The notes: generated by a model from the letters alone, not told the origin. A stretch of DNA of 64,000 bases from Lentzea albidocapillata subsp. violacea (GCF_900100275.1 NZ_FNET01000010.1:186001-250000), one strand, 5' to 3'. Counted from the first letter of the stretch, positions 1 through 9,431 are shown. Made by a program: numbers and translations.

Positions 1-31
1 GCTTCGCTGCTTACGCAACTTGCTAGGAGAA

Positions 32-46
32 CCCCCCGAATGGGGG
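32..46. terminator. Short C5/G5 hairpin after the LCP gene
   Basis: Five C's (33-37) face five G's (42-46) across a GAAT loop. It lies just past the stop of the minus-strand LCP gene and could end its transcript, but there is no real T-tract on either side. The first 31 bases show nothing recognisable. Confidence 0.3.
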
Positions 47-66
47 ATACATATCTACTCTGGGTA

Positions 67-1974
67 TCAGTTTACGCAGCGCACACCGTCTGCGGAGATG
101 GGCGGAGGGGCCGCGGGGTCAGCCGGTTGCTGACGCGCACCGTCCAGGGCGAGTACTCCGGAACCGGTGAAACCCCGCGCGCCGGGACCCGAGTAGTCCG
201 ATCCGAGGAACACGCGGACGGCGCCGACCGGCACGTTCACGTCCTCCTCGATCTTCAGGCCGCCGAGCGTCTCCTGGACCGCGTTCGCGCCCGCCTCGCC
301 GCCCTTGCCGTAACGGACGACCGACTTCGACATGGCGTCGGCGTTGCCCGTCTGGCCGCCCGTGAAGCCCTTCGCGACGAGCGACTGGAGCACCTCGCCC
401 GCGAGACCGGCCTGGCCGGAGGCGTTGCGGACGTCGACGGTCACCGAGGCCTTGTCGAACTTCGGGTCCGCCGGGTTCGACGACGCCGGGGCCTTGCCGA
501 GGTTCTTGACGAACGTCCGCACCTCGGACTCGACCACCTCGACCGCCGAGCCGTCCTCCGGGGTCTGCAGGTCGGGGTTGCCCGTCGGGATCGTCTGGAA
601 GGTCATGTTGCCGCCCGTCATGTCCTTCATCTGCAGGGCGAACTTGGTGATGTCCCAGCCGTCGTCTAGCACGATCGCGCCGCTGACGGCCTTGATCATC
701 TCGCTGCGCTTGGTGCTGTCGGTGAGCACGCCCGCCGACAGCATCTTCTTGGCGAGGCCCGCCATGAAGACCTGCTGGCGCACGACGCGGTCGAGGTCGC
801 CCATCGGCAGGCCGTGGCGCTGGCGGACGAACGCGAGCGCGTTCTTGCCCTCGATGGTCTGCGGGCCCGCGGGGAAGTTCGCGCCGGAGAAGCTGTCGCG
901 GACCTTGTTGTTGAGGCAGACGTCGATGCCGCCGATGGCCTTGGTGATGTCGTAGAAGCCGACCAGGTTGACCTCGGCGTAGTGGTCGATCGTCGCGCCG
1001 GTCAGGGTCTGGATGGTCTCGATGAGGTTGTTCGCGCCCGCCTTGCGCGACTCCATCTCGATCTCGGGCGCGGGCTTGCCGCTGCCCTGCAGCTTCTCGG
1101 CGGCCTTGTTCTTGGCGAAACCGTAGGCGGAGTTGATCTTGTGTCGCCCGAACCCGCCCGCGATCCTCACGTAGGAGTCGCGCGGGAACGACACGGCGTA
1201 GGCCTTGCCGCTGTCGTTCGGGATGTGCAGCAGGATCAGCGTGTCGGTGTTGAAGCCGCCGTCGTCGGCGCCGCCCGCCTGCAGTTCGTGGAGGATGTGC
1301 TGCGGCAGCGGGTTGCCCTTGGAGTCGGTGCGGCTGTCCATGCCGACCAGCAGGATGTCGATCGCACCGTCGGCGGGCTTCTCGCCCGCGTCGGCCAGGT
1401 TCAGGTCCTGCTTGGTCAGGCCGTCCGTCAGCGCCGTCAGGTTCTGCCACGCGATGCCGGTGACCAGCAGGATCGTCGCCGACAGCATGCTGATGAAGAT
1501 CTTGGCGCCGGTGGACGCGCCGCGCTCGGCCTTGCTCGGCCGGCGGGCCGGCGCGGGCCTGGGCCTCGGCCGGGGCGCGGGTGCGGCGGCCTTCGCCTTC
1601 GCGGGCGTGGTGCGGACCGTGGGACGGTCGACGACCGGACGCGGGCGCGGGGCGGACGACGTGGCTCGGCGCGGTGGTTCGCTGCGGTTCGCCGACTCCC
1701 TGCGCGGGGTCTCACGGCGCGGCGGTTCCGCGCGGCTCGCCGGCTCGCGGCGTGGCGGTTCGACACGGCTCACCGGCTCGCGGCGCGGCGGTTCGGCGCG
1801 CTTCGGAGGCTCCCGGCGTGGGGGTTCGGCACCGCCGGGCTGCCTGCGCGGCGGTTCGGCCGCGCGTGGCGGCACCTGCGGGCGGCGGGGCTGGCCCACC
1901 TGGGGGCGCGGGGTGGCGGAAGGTCGCCTGGGATTCCCGTTCGGGTCTCCCGGCCGCGGCGGCCGGTTGTCCAC
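67..1974 (-). CDS. LCP (LytR-CpsA-Psr) family cell-wall ligase with LytR_C domain
   Basis: Membrane-anchored LCP protein. Family members transfer undecaprenyl-linked glycopolymers (arabinogalactan or teichoic-acid type) to peptidoglycan outside the cell. The 635-residue protein has a Pro/Arg-rich cytoplasmic tail of about 155 residues with repeated EPPRRE units, one membrane segment (about 159-177), then the LCP domain with the usual landmarks: a DILLVGMDSR strand, NTDTLILL, an SFPRDSYV motif and late Arg residues in FVRQRHG and DLDRVVRQQ. A LytR_C domain near the C-terminus starts around VTVDVRNASG. The reading frame stays open to 2040, but AAAGGAG sits 5 nt before the GTG at 1974, so that start is preferred. 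Transcribed away from glyS. Function by family is solid; the glycopolymer substrate is unknown. Confidence 0.9.
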   Translation of the reverse strand: MDNRPPRPGDPNGNPRRPSATPRPQVGQPRRPQVPPRAAEPPRRQPGGAEPPRREPPKRAEPPRREPVSRVEPPRREPASRAEPPRRETPRRESANRSEPPRRATSSAPRPRPVVDRPTVRTTPAKAKAAAPAPRPRPRPAPARRPSKAERGASTGAKIFISMLSATILLVTGIAWQNLTALTDGLTKQDLNLADAGEKPADGAIDILLVGMDSRTDSKGNPLPQHILHELQAGGADDGGFNTDTLILLHIPNDSGKAYAVSFPRDSYVRIAGGFGRHKINSAYGFAKNKAAEKLQGSGKPAPEIEMESRKAGANNLIETIQTLTGATIDHYAEVNLVGFYDITKAIGGIDVCLNNKVRDSFSGANFPAGPQTIEGKNALAFVRQRHGLPMGDLDRVVRQQVFMAGLAKKMLSAGVLTDSTKRSEMIKAVSGAIVLDDGWDITKFALQMKDMTGGNMTFQTIPTGNPDLQTPEDGSAVEVVESEVRTFVKNLGKAPASSNPADPKFDKASVTVDVRNASGQAGLAGEVLQSLVAKGFTGGQTGNADAMSKSVVRYGKGGEAGANAVQETLGGLKIEEDVNVPVGAVRVFLGSDYSGPGARGFTGSGVLALDGARQQPADPAAPPPISADGVRCVN

Positions 1975-2117
1975 ACCCACTCCTTTCAGCGCATTCGGGT
2001 ACACCAAGTAGACGTGCGGGGCCGCCACTCGGTTGTGCACAGGGTGACACAGCGCCGGAGACCACCCGATCGAGGCCCCCTGACCAGCGGTTTTATCTGT
2101 TTCGTAGACTCGTCGCC
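1975..2117. other. Divergent intergenic region, LCP / glyS
   Basis: 143 bases between two divergent genes, so it must hold both promoters. I see no clear -35/-10 pair, T-box or other structured leader. Confidence 0.4.
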
Positions 2118-5057
2118 GTGTTGACGATGCAGGACGCGCTGCTCGCGCTGACCAAGTACTGGACCGACCGAGGCTGCATCGTGGTGCAGCCGTTCAACAC
2201 CGAGGTCGGGGCGGGAACGCTGAACCCGGCCACCGTGCTGCGGGTGCTGGGCCCCGAGCCGTGGCGCGTCGCCTACGTGGAGCCGTCCGTGCGGCCCGAC
2301 GACGCCCGCTACGGCGAGAACCCGAACCGGCTGCAGACGCACACCCAGTTCCAGGTGATCCTCAAGCCCGATCCGGGCGACCCGCAGGAGCTCTACCTCG
2401 GTTCGCTGGAGGCGCTGGGCATCGACGTGCGCGGGCACGACGTCCGGTTCGTCGAGGACAACTGGGCCTCGCCCGCCCTGGGCGCCTGGGGCCTCGGCTG
2501 GGAGGTCTGGCTCGACGGCCTCGAGATCACCCAGTTCACGTACTTCCAGCAGGCCGGCGGCATGACGCTGGACCCGGTGTCGGTGGAGATCACCTACGGC
2601 ATCGAGCGGATCATGATGGCGCTGCAGGGCGTCGACCACTTCAAGAAGATCGCCTACGCGCCCGGCATCTCCTACGGCGAGGCGTTCGGCCAGGCCGAGT
2701 TCGAGATGTCGCGCTACTACCTCGACGACGCGGACGTGGAGGCGAACAAGCGCCTCTTCGAGGAGTTCGCGGCCGAGGCGCGGCGCATGCTCGACGCCCG
2801 CCTCCCGGTGCCGGCGCACAGCTTCGTGCTGAAGTGCTCGCACATCTTCAACGTGCTGGACGCGCGGGGCTCGATCTCCACGACCGAGCGCGCCCGTGCG
2901 TTCGGCCGGATGCGCGGACTGGCCCGTGAGGTCGCCGCACTGTGGGCCGAGCGCCGGTCCGAGCTCGGGCACCCGCTCGGTGTGGCCGAACTCCCGGCCG
3001 CCGTCGAGAAGCCCTCGTCCTTCGCGGACGTCGTCGCGCCGGCGACGCTGCTGTTCGAGATCGGCACCGAGGAACTGCCGCCGCACGAGGTGATCCGGAC
3101 CGTCGACGCGGTGCGCGCCGCGGTGACCTCGAAGCTGGCAGCGACCCGGTTGTCCAGCGGCGAGGTGACCGTGCACGGCACGCCGCGCCGGATCGTCGTG
3201 CTGGTGCCCGCGGTCTCCCCGCGTGAGCCGGACGCCGAACGCACTGTGCGCGGTCCTCGCGTCTCCGCTGCCTTCGACGGCGACGGCAACCCGACGAAGG
3301 CCGTGCAGGGCTTCGCGCGCGGCCAGGGCGTCGAGGTGTCAGCTCTGGGGCGGGTGACCGAGAACGGCGTCGAGTTCGTGGCGCTGACCAAGTCCGACGC
3401 CGGCCGTGGCGCCGTCGAGGTGCTCAGCGGGCTGCTGGCCGAGGTCGTGTCGGACCTGCGGGCCGAGAAGAACATGAAGTGGAACGACCCGAAGCTGTCG
3501 TTCACCAGGCCGATCCGCTGGCTGCTCGCGTTGCTGGGGGAGACCCCGGTGCCGGTCGCGGTGTCGTCGCTCGCCTCGGGTACCTCGACGCGCGTGCACC
3601 GGACGGCCGGCGCACCGGTCGTCGAAGTGTCCAAAGCGGACGGTTACCTGGAGTTCCTGCGGTCGCATGGCATTGAGGCCGACTCGTCGGTGCGTTCCGC
3701 CTCGATCGTCGCCGCCGCGCAGGAGCTGGCGGCGTCGGTCGGCGGTGTCGTCGAGGTCGACGGCCTGCTGGACGAGGTGACGAACCTCGTCGAGTGGCCG
3801 ACGCCGATCCTCGGCTCGTTCGAGGAGCGGTACCTGGAACTGCCGGGGCAGATCCTCACCACGGTGATGCGCAAGCACCAGCGCTACCTGCCGGTGCGGT
3901 CGGCCGACGGGACCCTGCTGCCGCACTTCGTGGCCGTGGCGAACGGTGCCGTGGACGCGGACCTGGTGCGAGCGGGCAACGAGGCCGTGCTGCGCGCGCG
4001 GTACGAGGACGCGGCGTTCTTCTGGCGGGCGGACCTCAAGACGCCGCTGGACGAGATGAAGTCCGGTCTCGCCAAGCTGACGTTCGCGGACAAGCTCGGC
4101 TCGATGGCGGACCGTGCGTCCCGGATCGCTTCGCTCGCGGGCCGGTTCGCTTCGGTCGTCGACGTCGACCGTGAGACCTTGGACCGCGCGGGTGCGCTGG
4201 CCAAGTTCGACCTCGGCTCGCAGATGGTGATCGAGCTGTCGTCGCTGGCCGGCGTGATGGCTCGCGAGTACGCGGCACGCGCAGGCGAGACGTCCGAGGT
4301 CGCACTGGCGTTGTGGGAGATGGAACTCCCGCGTTCGGCCGGCGACGCGCTGCCGTCGTCGGTGCCGGGCGCGTTGCTGTCGCTGGCGGACCGTTTCGAC
4401 CTGCTGGCGGGCCTGTTCGGCATCGGCGCGCAGCCGACCGGTTCGTCCGACCCGTTCGGCCTGCGCCGCGCGGCTCTCGGCGCGGTGACCGTGCTGCGGG
4501 CGTTCCCGGACCTGCGCGCGATCACGCTGCCGGTGGCGCTTTCCCTTGCCGCTGAAGGACTCGAGGTTTCCGCGGAGGCTCTGGAGACCGCACGCGAGTT
4601 CGCGGTGCGCCGGTACGAGCAGGCGTTGCTCGACGGCGGGCACGAGCACCGGTTCGTGCAGGCGGTGCTGCCGCTGGCCGACTCACCGGTGCTGGCCGAC
4701 GAGACGTTGACGCAGCTGGAGTCGTTGGCGGGCAACGAGTCCTTCGACGCGCTGGCTGCCGCGTTGCAGCGGGTGCGGCGGATCGTGCCCGCGGCCGTCG
4801 AGGGCTCGTACGACGCCTCGGTGTTGTCGGAGCCCGCCGAGGTGGCGCTGCACAAGGCGTTCGACGGGGTGTCGCGGGATGTCGTCGGGCTGGCCGCGTT
4901 CTTCGCTGCCGCCGAAGGGCTGACCGCGCCGATCAACACGTTCTTCGACGAGGTGCTCGTGATGGCCGAGGACGAGAAGGTGAAGGCCGCGCGGCTTGGG
5001 TTGCTGGCTTCGATCCGGGACTTCGCGGCGCCGGTGCTGGACTGGACCCAGCTGTAG
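2118..5057 (+). CDS. glyS: Glycyl-tRNA synthetase, fused alpha and beta subunits
   Basis: Charges tRNA-Gly with glycine in the cytoplasm. The first ~290 residues are the alpha (GlyQ) catalytic part, recognised from CIVVQPFNTEVGAGTLNP, the EPSVRPDD and GENPNRLQ stretches and LEITQFTYFQQAGGM. A linker is followed by the beta (GlyS) part beginning at LLFEIGTEELPP and ending in a DALR-type anticodon-binding region. Total about 979 residues, the sum of the two subunits that are separate genes in E. coli and Bacillus. Many actinomycetes instead use the unrelated alpha2 enzyme. Start chosen at GTG 2118 (V-L-T-M-Q); ATG 2127 is equally possible and no good ribosome site is seen. The open frame runs upstream to 1581 but that part is antisense to the LCP gene. 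Followed by a strong hairpin. Confidence 0.95.
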   Translation: MLTMQDALLALTKYWTDRGCIVVQPFNTEVGAGTLNPATVLRVLGPEPWRVAYVEPSVRPDDARYGENPNRLQTHTQFQVILKPDPGDPQELYLGSLEALGIDVRGHDVRFVEDNWASPALGAWGLGWEVWLDGLEITQFTYFQQAGGMTLDPVSVEITYGIERIMMALQGVDHFKKIAYAPGISYGEAFGQAEFEMSRYYLDDADVEANKRLFEEFAAEARRMLDARLPVPAHSFVLKCSHIFNVLDARGSISTTERARAFGRMRGLAREVAALWAERRSELGHPLGVAELPAAVEKPSSFADVVAPATLLFEIGTEELPPHEVIRTVDAVRAAVTSKLAATRLSSGEVTVHGTPRRIVVLVPAVSPREPDAERTVRGPRVSAAFDGDGNPTKAVQGFARGQGVEVSALGRVTENGVEFVALTKSDAGRGAVEVLSGLLAEVVSDLRAEKNMKWNDPKLSFTRPIRWLLALLGETPVPVAVSSLASGTSTRVHRTAGAPVVEVSKADGYLEFLRSHGIEADSSVRSASIVAAAQELAASVGGVVEVDGLLDEVTNLVEWPTPILGSFEERYLELPGQILTTVMRKHQRYLPVRSADGTLLPHFVAVANGAVDADLVRAGNEAVLRARYEDAAFFWRADLKTPLDEMKSGLAKLTFADKLGSMADRASRIASLAGRFASVVDVDRETLDRAGALAKFDLGSQMVIELSSLAGVMAREYAARAGETSEVALALWEMELPRSAGDALPSSVPGALLSLADRFDLLAGLFGIGAQPTGSSDPFGLRRAALGAVTVLRAFPDLRAITLPVALSLAAEGLEVSAEALETAREFAVRRYEQALLDGGHEHRFVQAVLPLADSPVLADETLTQLESLAGNESFDALAAALQRVRRIVPAAVEGSYDASVLSEPAEVALHKAFDGVSRDVVGLAAFFAAAEGLTAPINTFFDEVLVMAEDEKVKAARLGLLASIRDFAAPVLDWTQL

Positions 5058-5071
5058 GACGACGACAAGGA

Positions 5072-5100
5072 GGGCCGGCTCGCGGTGAGCGAGCCGGCCC
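5072..5100. terminator. Strong hairpin between glyS and the hydrolase gene
   Basis: Perfect 12-bp stem (5072-5083 with 5089-5100) and a GGTGA loop, between two convergent genes. No U-tract, as is common in actinomycetes; it could serve both directions. Confidence 0.7.
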
Positions 5101-5108
5101 GTCGGAGA

Positions 5109-6569
5109 TCAGCCAGACTCAGCGGCGCACTTCGCGTCGTTCGGACGCTGTCCGCCGAGCAGGTACTCGGTCACCTTGTCGTTGGCGCACTTGTTCCTGC
5201 CGATCAGGTAGGCGCCGTGCCCGCCCTGGTCGACGGTGATCATCGCGGCCCGGTCACCGAACGCGCGCCGCGTCGAGTGCGCGCCGGCGAGTGGCGTGGC
5301 GGGGTCGCGCTCGTTCTGCACCATCAGGATGTTGCGCGGTCCGCGGTCGGACAGCCGCACCTGCTTCTCCACCGGCTTCGGCCAGAACGCGCACGGCTGG
5401 ATGTTCGCGGCGGCCGCGCCGAACATCGGGTAGCGGATGCGGTCCACGGCGACGTTGCGCTCGTAGGCGCGGACCGACGAAGGCCATTCGGAGTCGCCGC
5501 AGATCACGTTCAGGCGGCCCGCGAGCAGGGCCTGGATGCGCGGGACCTCCGGGAACTCCTGCGGCGGCTGCGGCCGGCCGGTGTCGAACGCCTTCCAGGA
5601 GGCGGCGAGCTTCGCGAACGACTCGTCAGTCGTGCTGTACAGGCCCGCGAACGTGCCCATGCGGAACATCTGCCCGTTGATGCCCTCGACCGACGGCTTC
5701 TCGTCCAGGCGTGCGGCCAGGTCGAAGTACTTGGCGCGCACCTGTTGCGGCGTGGCGCCCAGGCCGTACTCGGGGTGCGCCGCCGCCCACTTCGCGAAGT
5801 CCGGGAACGTGTCCTCGACGCCACGGGCCATCAGTCGCCCGCCCTCGACGTCCCAGCCGCTCGCCGGGAGGTTGCTGTCGATCACGACGCGGTCGCTGGT
5901 CCTCGGGAACAGCGTGGCGTAGACCGAACCCAGGTAGGTGCCGTACGAGTAGCCGAGGAACGAAGCCTTCTTCTCGCCCAGTGCGGCGCGAACGCTGTCC
6001 AGGTCGTGGGCGATGTTCCTGGTCGTGTTGTACGGCAACGTGTCCGCGGTCGACGACTTCAGGCACTGCTCTGCGATCTTCTTCGTCTCGTCGGCGCGCT
6101 TGCGGACGTCAGACGGCTTCACGGCGTACGGCGGCACGCTCCCCGCAGCCATTTGTTCTTCCGTGAGGTCGCACGTCGTCGGCGAGCTGTAACCGAGACC
6201 GCGCGGATCCATGCCGATGATGTCGTACGCGTCCAGCACGGTCTGCGGCATTCCCAGTGCCTTCAGGACGAACGGGAACGTCAGGCCCTCGCTCGGCCCG
6301 CCGGGGTTGGTCAGCAGGATGCCCTTGCGCTTCTCAGGGCTCCTGCTCGCCAGCCGGGTGATCATGATCTCGGTCTGGCGGCCCTCCGGCTCGCGGTAGT
6401 CCAGCGGCACCTGGAGCTTTCCGCACTCCAGTCCGGGAAGCGCCACGTCAGCAGGGCAGGTGACCCACTGCACCTGCTTCACGGGCGGTGCCGCGGACGA
6501 CACCCCCGGTACCGCCACCAGCGCTGCGGCGGCGGTCACGACCGCGGCCAGAGACAACGATTTTCGCAT
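5109..6569 (-). CDS. Secreted alpha/beta-hydrolase, tripeptidyl-aminopeptidase (TAP/SlpD) type
   Basis: Predicted exported serine hydrolase that would trim peptides from their N-terminus outside the cell. It starts with a Sec signal (MRKSLSLAAVV..., cleavage near SSAAP), then an alpha/beta-hydrolase fold with the oxyanion segment LLTNPGGPSEG, nucleophile elbow GYSYG (Ser about 208) and a C-terminal TAP-like domain carrying the probable Asp (NERDPATP) and His (GGHGAYL). At 486 residues it matches the usual length. GGGGAGGA lies 7 nt before ATG 6569; an upstream TTG (6575) would leave no spacing. It is alone, convergent with glyS. Substrate specificity cannot be read from sequence; proteases and lipase-like members exist in the family. 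Confidence 0.85.
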   Translation of the reverse strand: MRKSLSLAAVVTAAAALVAVPGVSSAAPPVKQVQWVTCPADVALPGLECGKLQVPLDYREPEGRQTEIMITRLASRSPEKRKGILLTNPGGPSEGLTFPFVLKALGMPQTVLDAYDIIGMDPRGLGYSSPTTCDLTEEQMAAGSVPPYAVKPSDVRKRADETKKIAEQCLKSSTADTLPYNTTRNIAHDLDSVRAALGEKKASFLGYSYGTYLGSVYATLFPRTSDRVVIDSNLPASGWDVEGGRLMARGVEDTFPDFAKWAAAHPEYGLGATPQQVRAKYFDLAARLDEKPSVEGINGQMFRMGTFAGLYSTTDESFAKLAASWKAFDTGRPQPPQEFPEVPRIQALLAGRLNVICGDSEWPSSVRAYERNVAVDRIRYPMFGAAAANIQPCAFWPKPVEKQVRLSDRGPRNILMVQNERDPATPLAGAHSTRRAFGDRAAMITVDQGGHGAYLIGRNKCANDKVTEYLLGGQRPNDAKCAAESG

Positions 6570-6621
6570 TAGCAAATCCTCCCCGACGGCGCGCCCCCTC
6601 GGCGCGCCAAACCAATGAATG

Positions 6622-7338
6622 TCAGCCGCTCATGCGGACGAGAACGTCCAGCTGGGCCTTGTTGTAGAGCTCGACCATGACCTTGATGACCGTCCGCTTC
6701 GCGTGCTCCACACCGCGCGGTGCGTCGCTGTACAGACCTGCCGCGTCCGGGAACGCGGCACGCATCTCGGCCATGTACGGCATCGCGCGCATGCGTTCGG
6801 CCAGGCTCTGCCGAGTCTGCTCGTCGGCGTCCTCCGGCAGCGCGTCGAACTCGACGACCGCCGGATCCTTCGAGTAGCCCTTCAGCGTCTCGGCGTACCT
6901 GGTCAGCGTCTCCGGCGAGAGCAGTTGCGCCAGCACGACGGTGAACGAACGGTCCTGCGGTGACAGGTTCGCACCCGAGATCATCGCCGCGACGTCGGCC
7001 GGCAGGTCGGTCGGCGCCTCCTGGCGCAGGATCACCGCCAGTTCGGCCCGGATCCGTTGCAGCCGTTCGATCGTCGCGGCCAGTTCGGCGTCGAGTTCGC
7101 GCAACGCCTCGCCGGGATGTTCGTCCCCGTCACCGAGGTCCGCGATCTGCGTGAGCGACAGGCCGAGATCGGTGAGACGCTTGATCCTCATCACCCGCAC
7201 GAGATGGGGCACGCCGTAGCTCTTGTAGCCGTTGGCGCGGCGTTCCGGCTCGGCGAGCAGGCCCACGTCGTGGTAGTGCCGGATCGTGCGCAACGTCGTG
7301 CCGGCGAGATCGGCCAGCTGGCTGGTGCTCCACCCCAC
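6622..7338 (-). CDS. MerR family transcriptional regulator
   Basis: DNA-binding regulator of 238 residues. The N-terminal MerR winged helix is clear: STSQLADLAGTTLRTIRHYHDVGLL, then the wing with GYKSYG and a RIKRLTDLGLSLTQIADL segment, followed by a helical dimerisation stretch and a C-terminal effector-like domain with no Cys metal cluster, so a small-molecule or protein ligand is more likely than a metal. GGGGGAG lies about 7 nt before GTG 7338; the open frame extends to 7461 but that part has no domain match and crosses the terminator region. Target genes are not evident: it does not face a divergent partner, and it is 50 bases upstream of the hydrolase gene on the same strand, which it could co-transcribe with. 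Confidence 0.85.
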   Translation of the reverse strand: MGWSTSQLADLAGTTLRTIRHYHDVGLLAEPERRANGYKSYGVPHLVRVMRIKRLTDLGLSLTQIADLGDGDEHPGEALRELDAELAATIERLQRIRAELAVILRQEAPTDLPADVAAMISGANLSPQDRSFTVVLAQLLSPETLTRYAETLKGYSKDPAVVEFDALPEDADEQTRQSLAERMRAMPYMAEMRAAFPDAAGLYSDAPRGVEHAKRTVIKVMVELYNKAQLDVLVRMSG

Positions 7339-7459
7339 GACGTTCTCCCCCCGTTCGGCCCGGACACGACCCAGTTGAAACCATGCCGCTACGGCACGGT
7401 CAAGGCAGGGCGGATCTTTCCGACGAAGGTGGCGGGGAGAGTCCACTTTCGTCGCACGC

Positions 7460-7492
7460 AAAAGGCCCCGGTCGAGCCGACCGGGGCCTTTT
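7460..7492. terminator. Bidirectional intrinsic terminator
   Basis: AAAAGGCCCCGGTC (7460-7473) pairs perfectly with 7479-7492 around a 5-base loop, flanked by A's on one side and T's on the other. It ends the subtilase transcript on the minus strand. Confidence 0.9.
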
Positions 7493-7505
7493 GTCCTACC
7501 AGGAC

Positions 7506-9221
7506 TTACAGGAACTGACGACCGCGGGTGACAGCACCGTAGGCGTCCACGATGCCGTGACCGTAGAAGCCGTTGAACTTCGCGTCACCTTCACAGGTGG
7601 CGTCGAACTCCGGCGAGCGGCCCACGTTGACGTACGACACGGTGCGCGGGTTCGGGCAGGCGCGCTGCGTCGCGGTCTTGTAGAGCACCTTCTCGACCTT
7701 GTCGGGCGAGAGGGTCAGGCCAGGGTTCTTCCTGTCCTTCTTGCCGTACTGGCTGACGATCAGCGCGGCGACACCAGCGGCGTGCGGGGCGGCCATCGAG
7801 GTGCCCTGCAGGTACTGGTAGTAGCCGACCTTGTCGCCCTGCACGGCCTTCTTCACACCGGCGGCCAGACCGGCCTCGGTGATGTTGCCGGCCTCGTCGA
7901 TCGCGCCTTCGACGAGAGCGACGTTGCGCGGGTAGGTCGACAGGATCATGTTCTCGTTGGTGCGGTACCACGGCGTGCCGAGGCCGTCGCGGAAGTAACC
8001 ACCGGGAGCCGAGAGCGCCGTCTGCTCAACGCCGTAGTTCGAGTAGTCGGCCTTGTTGGTCGACGGGCCGAGAGCCGACACCGAGATGACGTGGTTGCCC
8101 TCGGTCGGGAGGTTGAGGCACGTCGCGTTGTCGACCGGACGCGGGCGGTTGTGGCCCGGCGGGTAGTTCGGGCTCACGGTGTCCTGGCGCGGCTTGCCCA
8201 GGTCCTCGTGGTTGTTGCCACCGGCACCGATCAGCGTGACGCCCTTGCGGTGCGCGTAGTTCAACGCGCGCTGCACGGTCGCGATGATCGTGCGCTGCTC
8301 CAGCTGCTCCTCGACCGAGGCCGTGGGGTCGTTGGCGCAGTTCATGTACCAGGGGTCGACGTAGAACGACATGTTGATGACGTCCAGGCCGATGTCGGCG
8401 CCGTAGGTGATGGCGTCGACGACGGGCTGCAGGAAGAACGAGCCCGCGTCCTGGCCGCCGCGGATGTTGACCAGCGACACACCCGGTGCGACACCGGAGA
8501 TGCCGAAACCGTTGGCAGCGGCGCCGATGGTGCCGGCGACGTGCGTGCCGTGGCCGCCGTCGTCCCAGTTCGCCGGGTCGACGCAACCGCGGAACTCACA
8601 CGGGCCGTCGAAGACGCCACCGTCGGAGTCGTTGGGGATGTCGACCGTGAAGTTGCGCGAGAGCTCGTTGTTGAAGTTCGGCGCGATGTCCGGGTGGGAA
8701 CCGTCCACACCGGTGTCGAGAACACCGACGTACACGCGCTTGTCGCCGGCCTGCTTGGCCCGCGCGATGTTGGAGCGGACGAGGTTCAGGCCCCACAGGT
8801 CCCCGTCGAGCGGGTCCATGCCGGCCGTCGTTCCCTGCTGGGCGGGAGCCTTGTTCGGCTTCTCGCCCTTGTTCTCCTTCTCGACGTTGTCCCGCTTGGT
8901 CTTCTCGGCCGCGGGCGCGTGCCCGATCGGCTTGGTCCGAGCGGCACCGACGATCGCGCTCGAAGCGGAAACCTTCTCCGCGAAGCCGTTCGCGGGTGCC
9001 TTGACCGTCAGCAGGCCGACGGCGTCGTTGCTCCGCACGACCTCGCCGCCCGCCGCTTCCACGGCGTCGATCGCGAAGTCGCGGTTTCCGGGTTCTTCCA
9101 GAAGGACGGTGTACTCCGTGGTCGGCCCTGTGGTGGCCGGCGCGGCCCCCGCCGCCGAAGTGCCCGCTGCGATCAGCGACACCGTGGCCGCCACCGCCAT
9201 CACGGTTCTGCGCGTTCTCAC
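7506..9221 (-). CDS. Secreted subtilisin-like serine protease (S8 family)
   Basis: Exported endopeptidase, 571 residues. A Sec signal peptide (about 1-27, ending in AGAAPA) is followed by an I9-like propeptide region and a long Lys/Glu/Asn-rich linker (about 105-135). The S8 catalytic domain holds the whole triad: Asp169 in GVLDTGVDGSHPD, His224 in GHGTHVAGT and Ser475 in QGTSMAAPHAAG; the oxyanion Asn is in GAGGNNHED. The start GTG 9221 has GAGGAG 8 nt upstream. Single-gene unit closed by the terminator at 7460-7492. Presumed extracellular nutrition or maturation role; the physiological substrate is unknown. Confidence 0.93.
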   Translation of the reverse strand: MRTRRTVMAVAATVSLIAAGTSAAGAAPATTGPTTEYTVLLEEPGNRDFAIDAVEAAGGEVVRSNDAVGLLTVKAPANGFAEKVSASSAIVGAARTKPIGHAPAAEKTKRDNVEKENKGEKPNKAPAQQGTTAGMDPLDGDLWGLNLVRSNIARAKQAGDKRVYVGVLDTGVDGSHPDIAPNFNNELSRNFTVDIPNDSDGGVFDGPCEFRGCVDPANWDDGGHGTHVAGTIGAAANGFGISGVAPGVSLVNIRGGQDAGSFFLQPVVDAITYGADIGLDVINMSFYVDPWYMNCANDPTASVEEQLEQRTIIATVQRALNYAHRKGVTLIGAGGNNHEDLGKPRQDTVSPNYPPGHNRPRPVDNATCLNLPTEGNHVISVSALGPSTNKADYSNYGVEQTALSAPGGYFRDGLGTPWYRTNENMILSTYPRNVALVEGAIDEAGNITEAGLAAGVKKAVQGDKVGYYQYLQGTSMAAPHAAGVAALIVSQYGKKDRKNPGLTLSPDKVEKVLYKTATQRACPNPRTVSYVNVGRSPEFDATCEGDAKFNGFYGHGIVDAYGAVTRGRQFL

Positions 9222-9390
9222 CTAGCTGTCTCCTCACACCCGGTCAGGGCTGGATCCAACAACACACGGAGCGGCCCCCGATTGCCGCCCAAGTTGGACA
9301 CACTGACACGAAAATTCGCTGCGCATCAGCGCCTTTCGTACGGAATCGAACTGTAGCCGATCGGAAGCGGAGCGTGATGTTATGAGAAGA

Positions 9391-9410
9391 AATCTTGACT
9401 TAACAAGATT
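9391..9410. promoter_or_regulatory. AT-rich perfect palindrome, probable operator
   Basis: AATCTTG (9391-9397) and CAAGATT (9404-9410) form a perfect 7-bp inverted repeat around ACTTAA. It stands out in GC-rich DNA and sits 21 nt before the preferred start of the sugar-binding lipoprotein gene. A dimeric repressor site is the natural reading; the protein is not identified. Confidence 0.55.
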
Positions 9411-9431
9411 CAAGGGATGGACTTCGCGATT

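Noticed and set aside
1581-2117. Upstream extension of the GlyQS frame
   Set aside because: It is antisense to the LCP tail and encodes low-complexity Arg/Gly/Ala sequence; homology begins at the LTMQDALLALTKYW segment.
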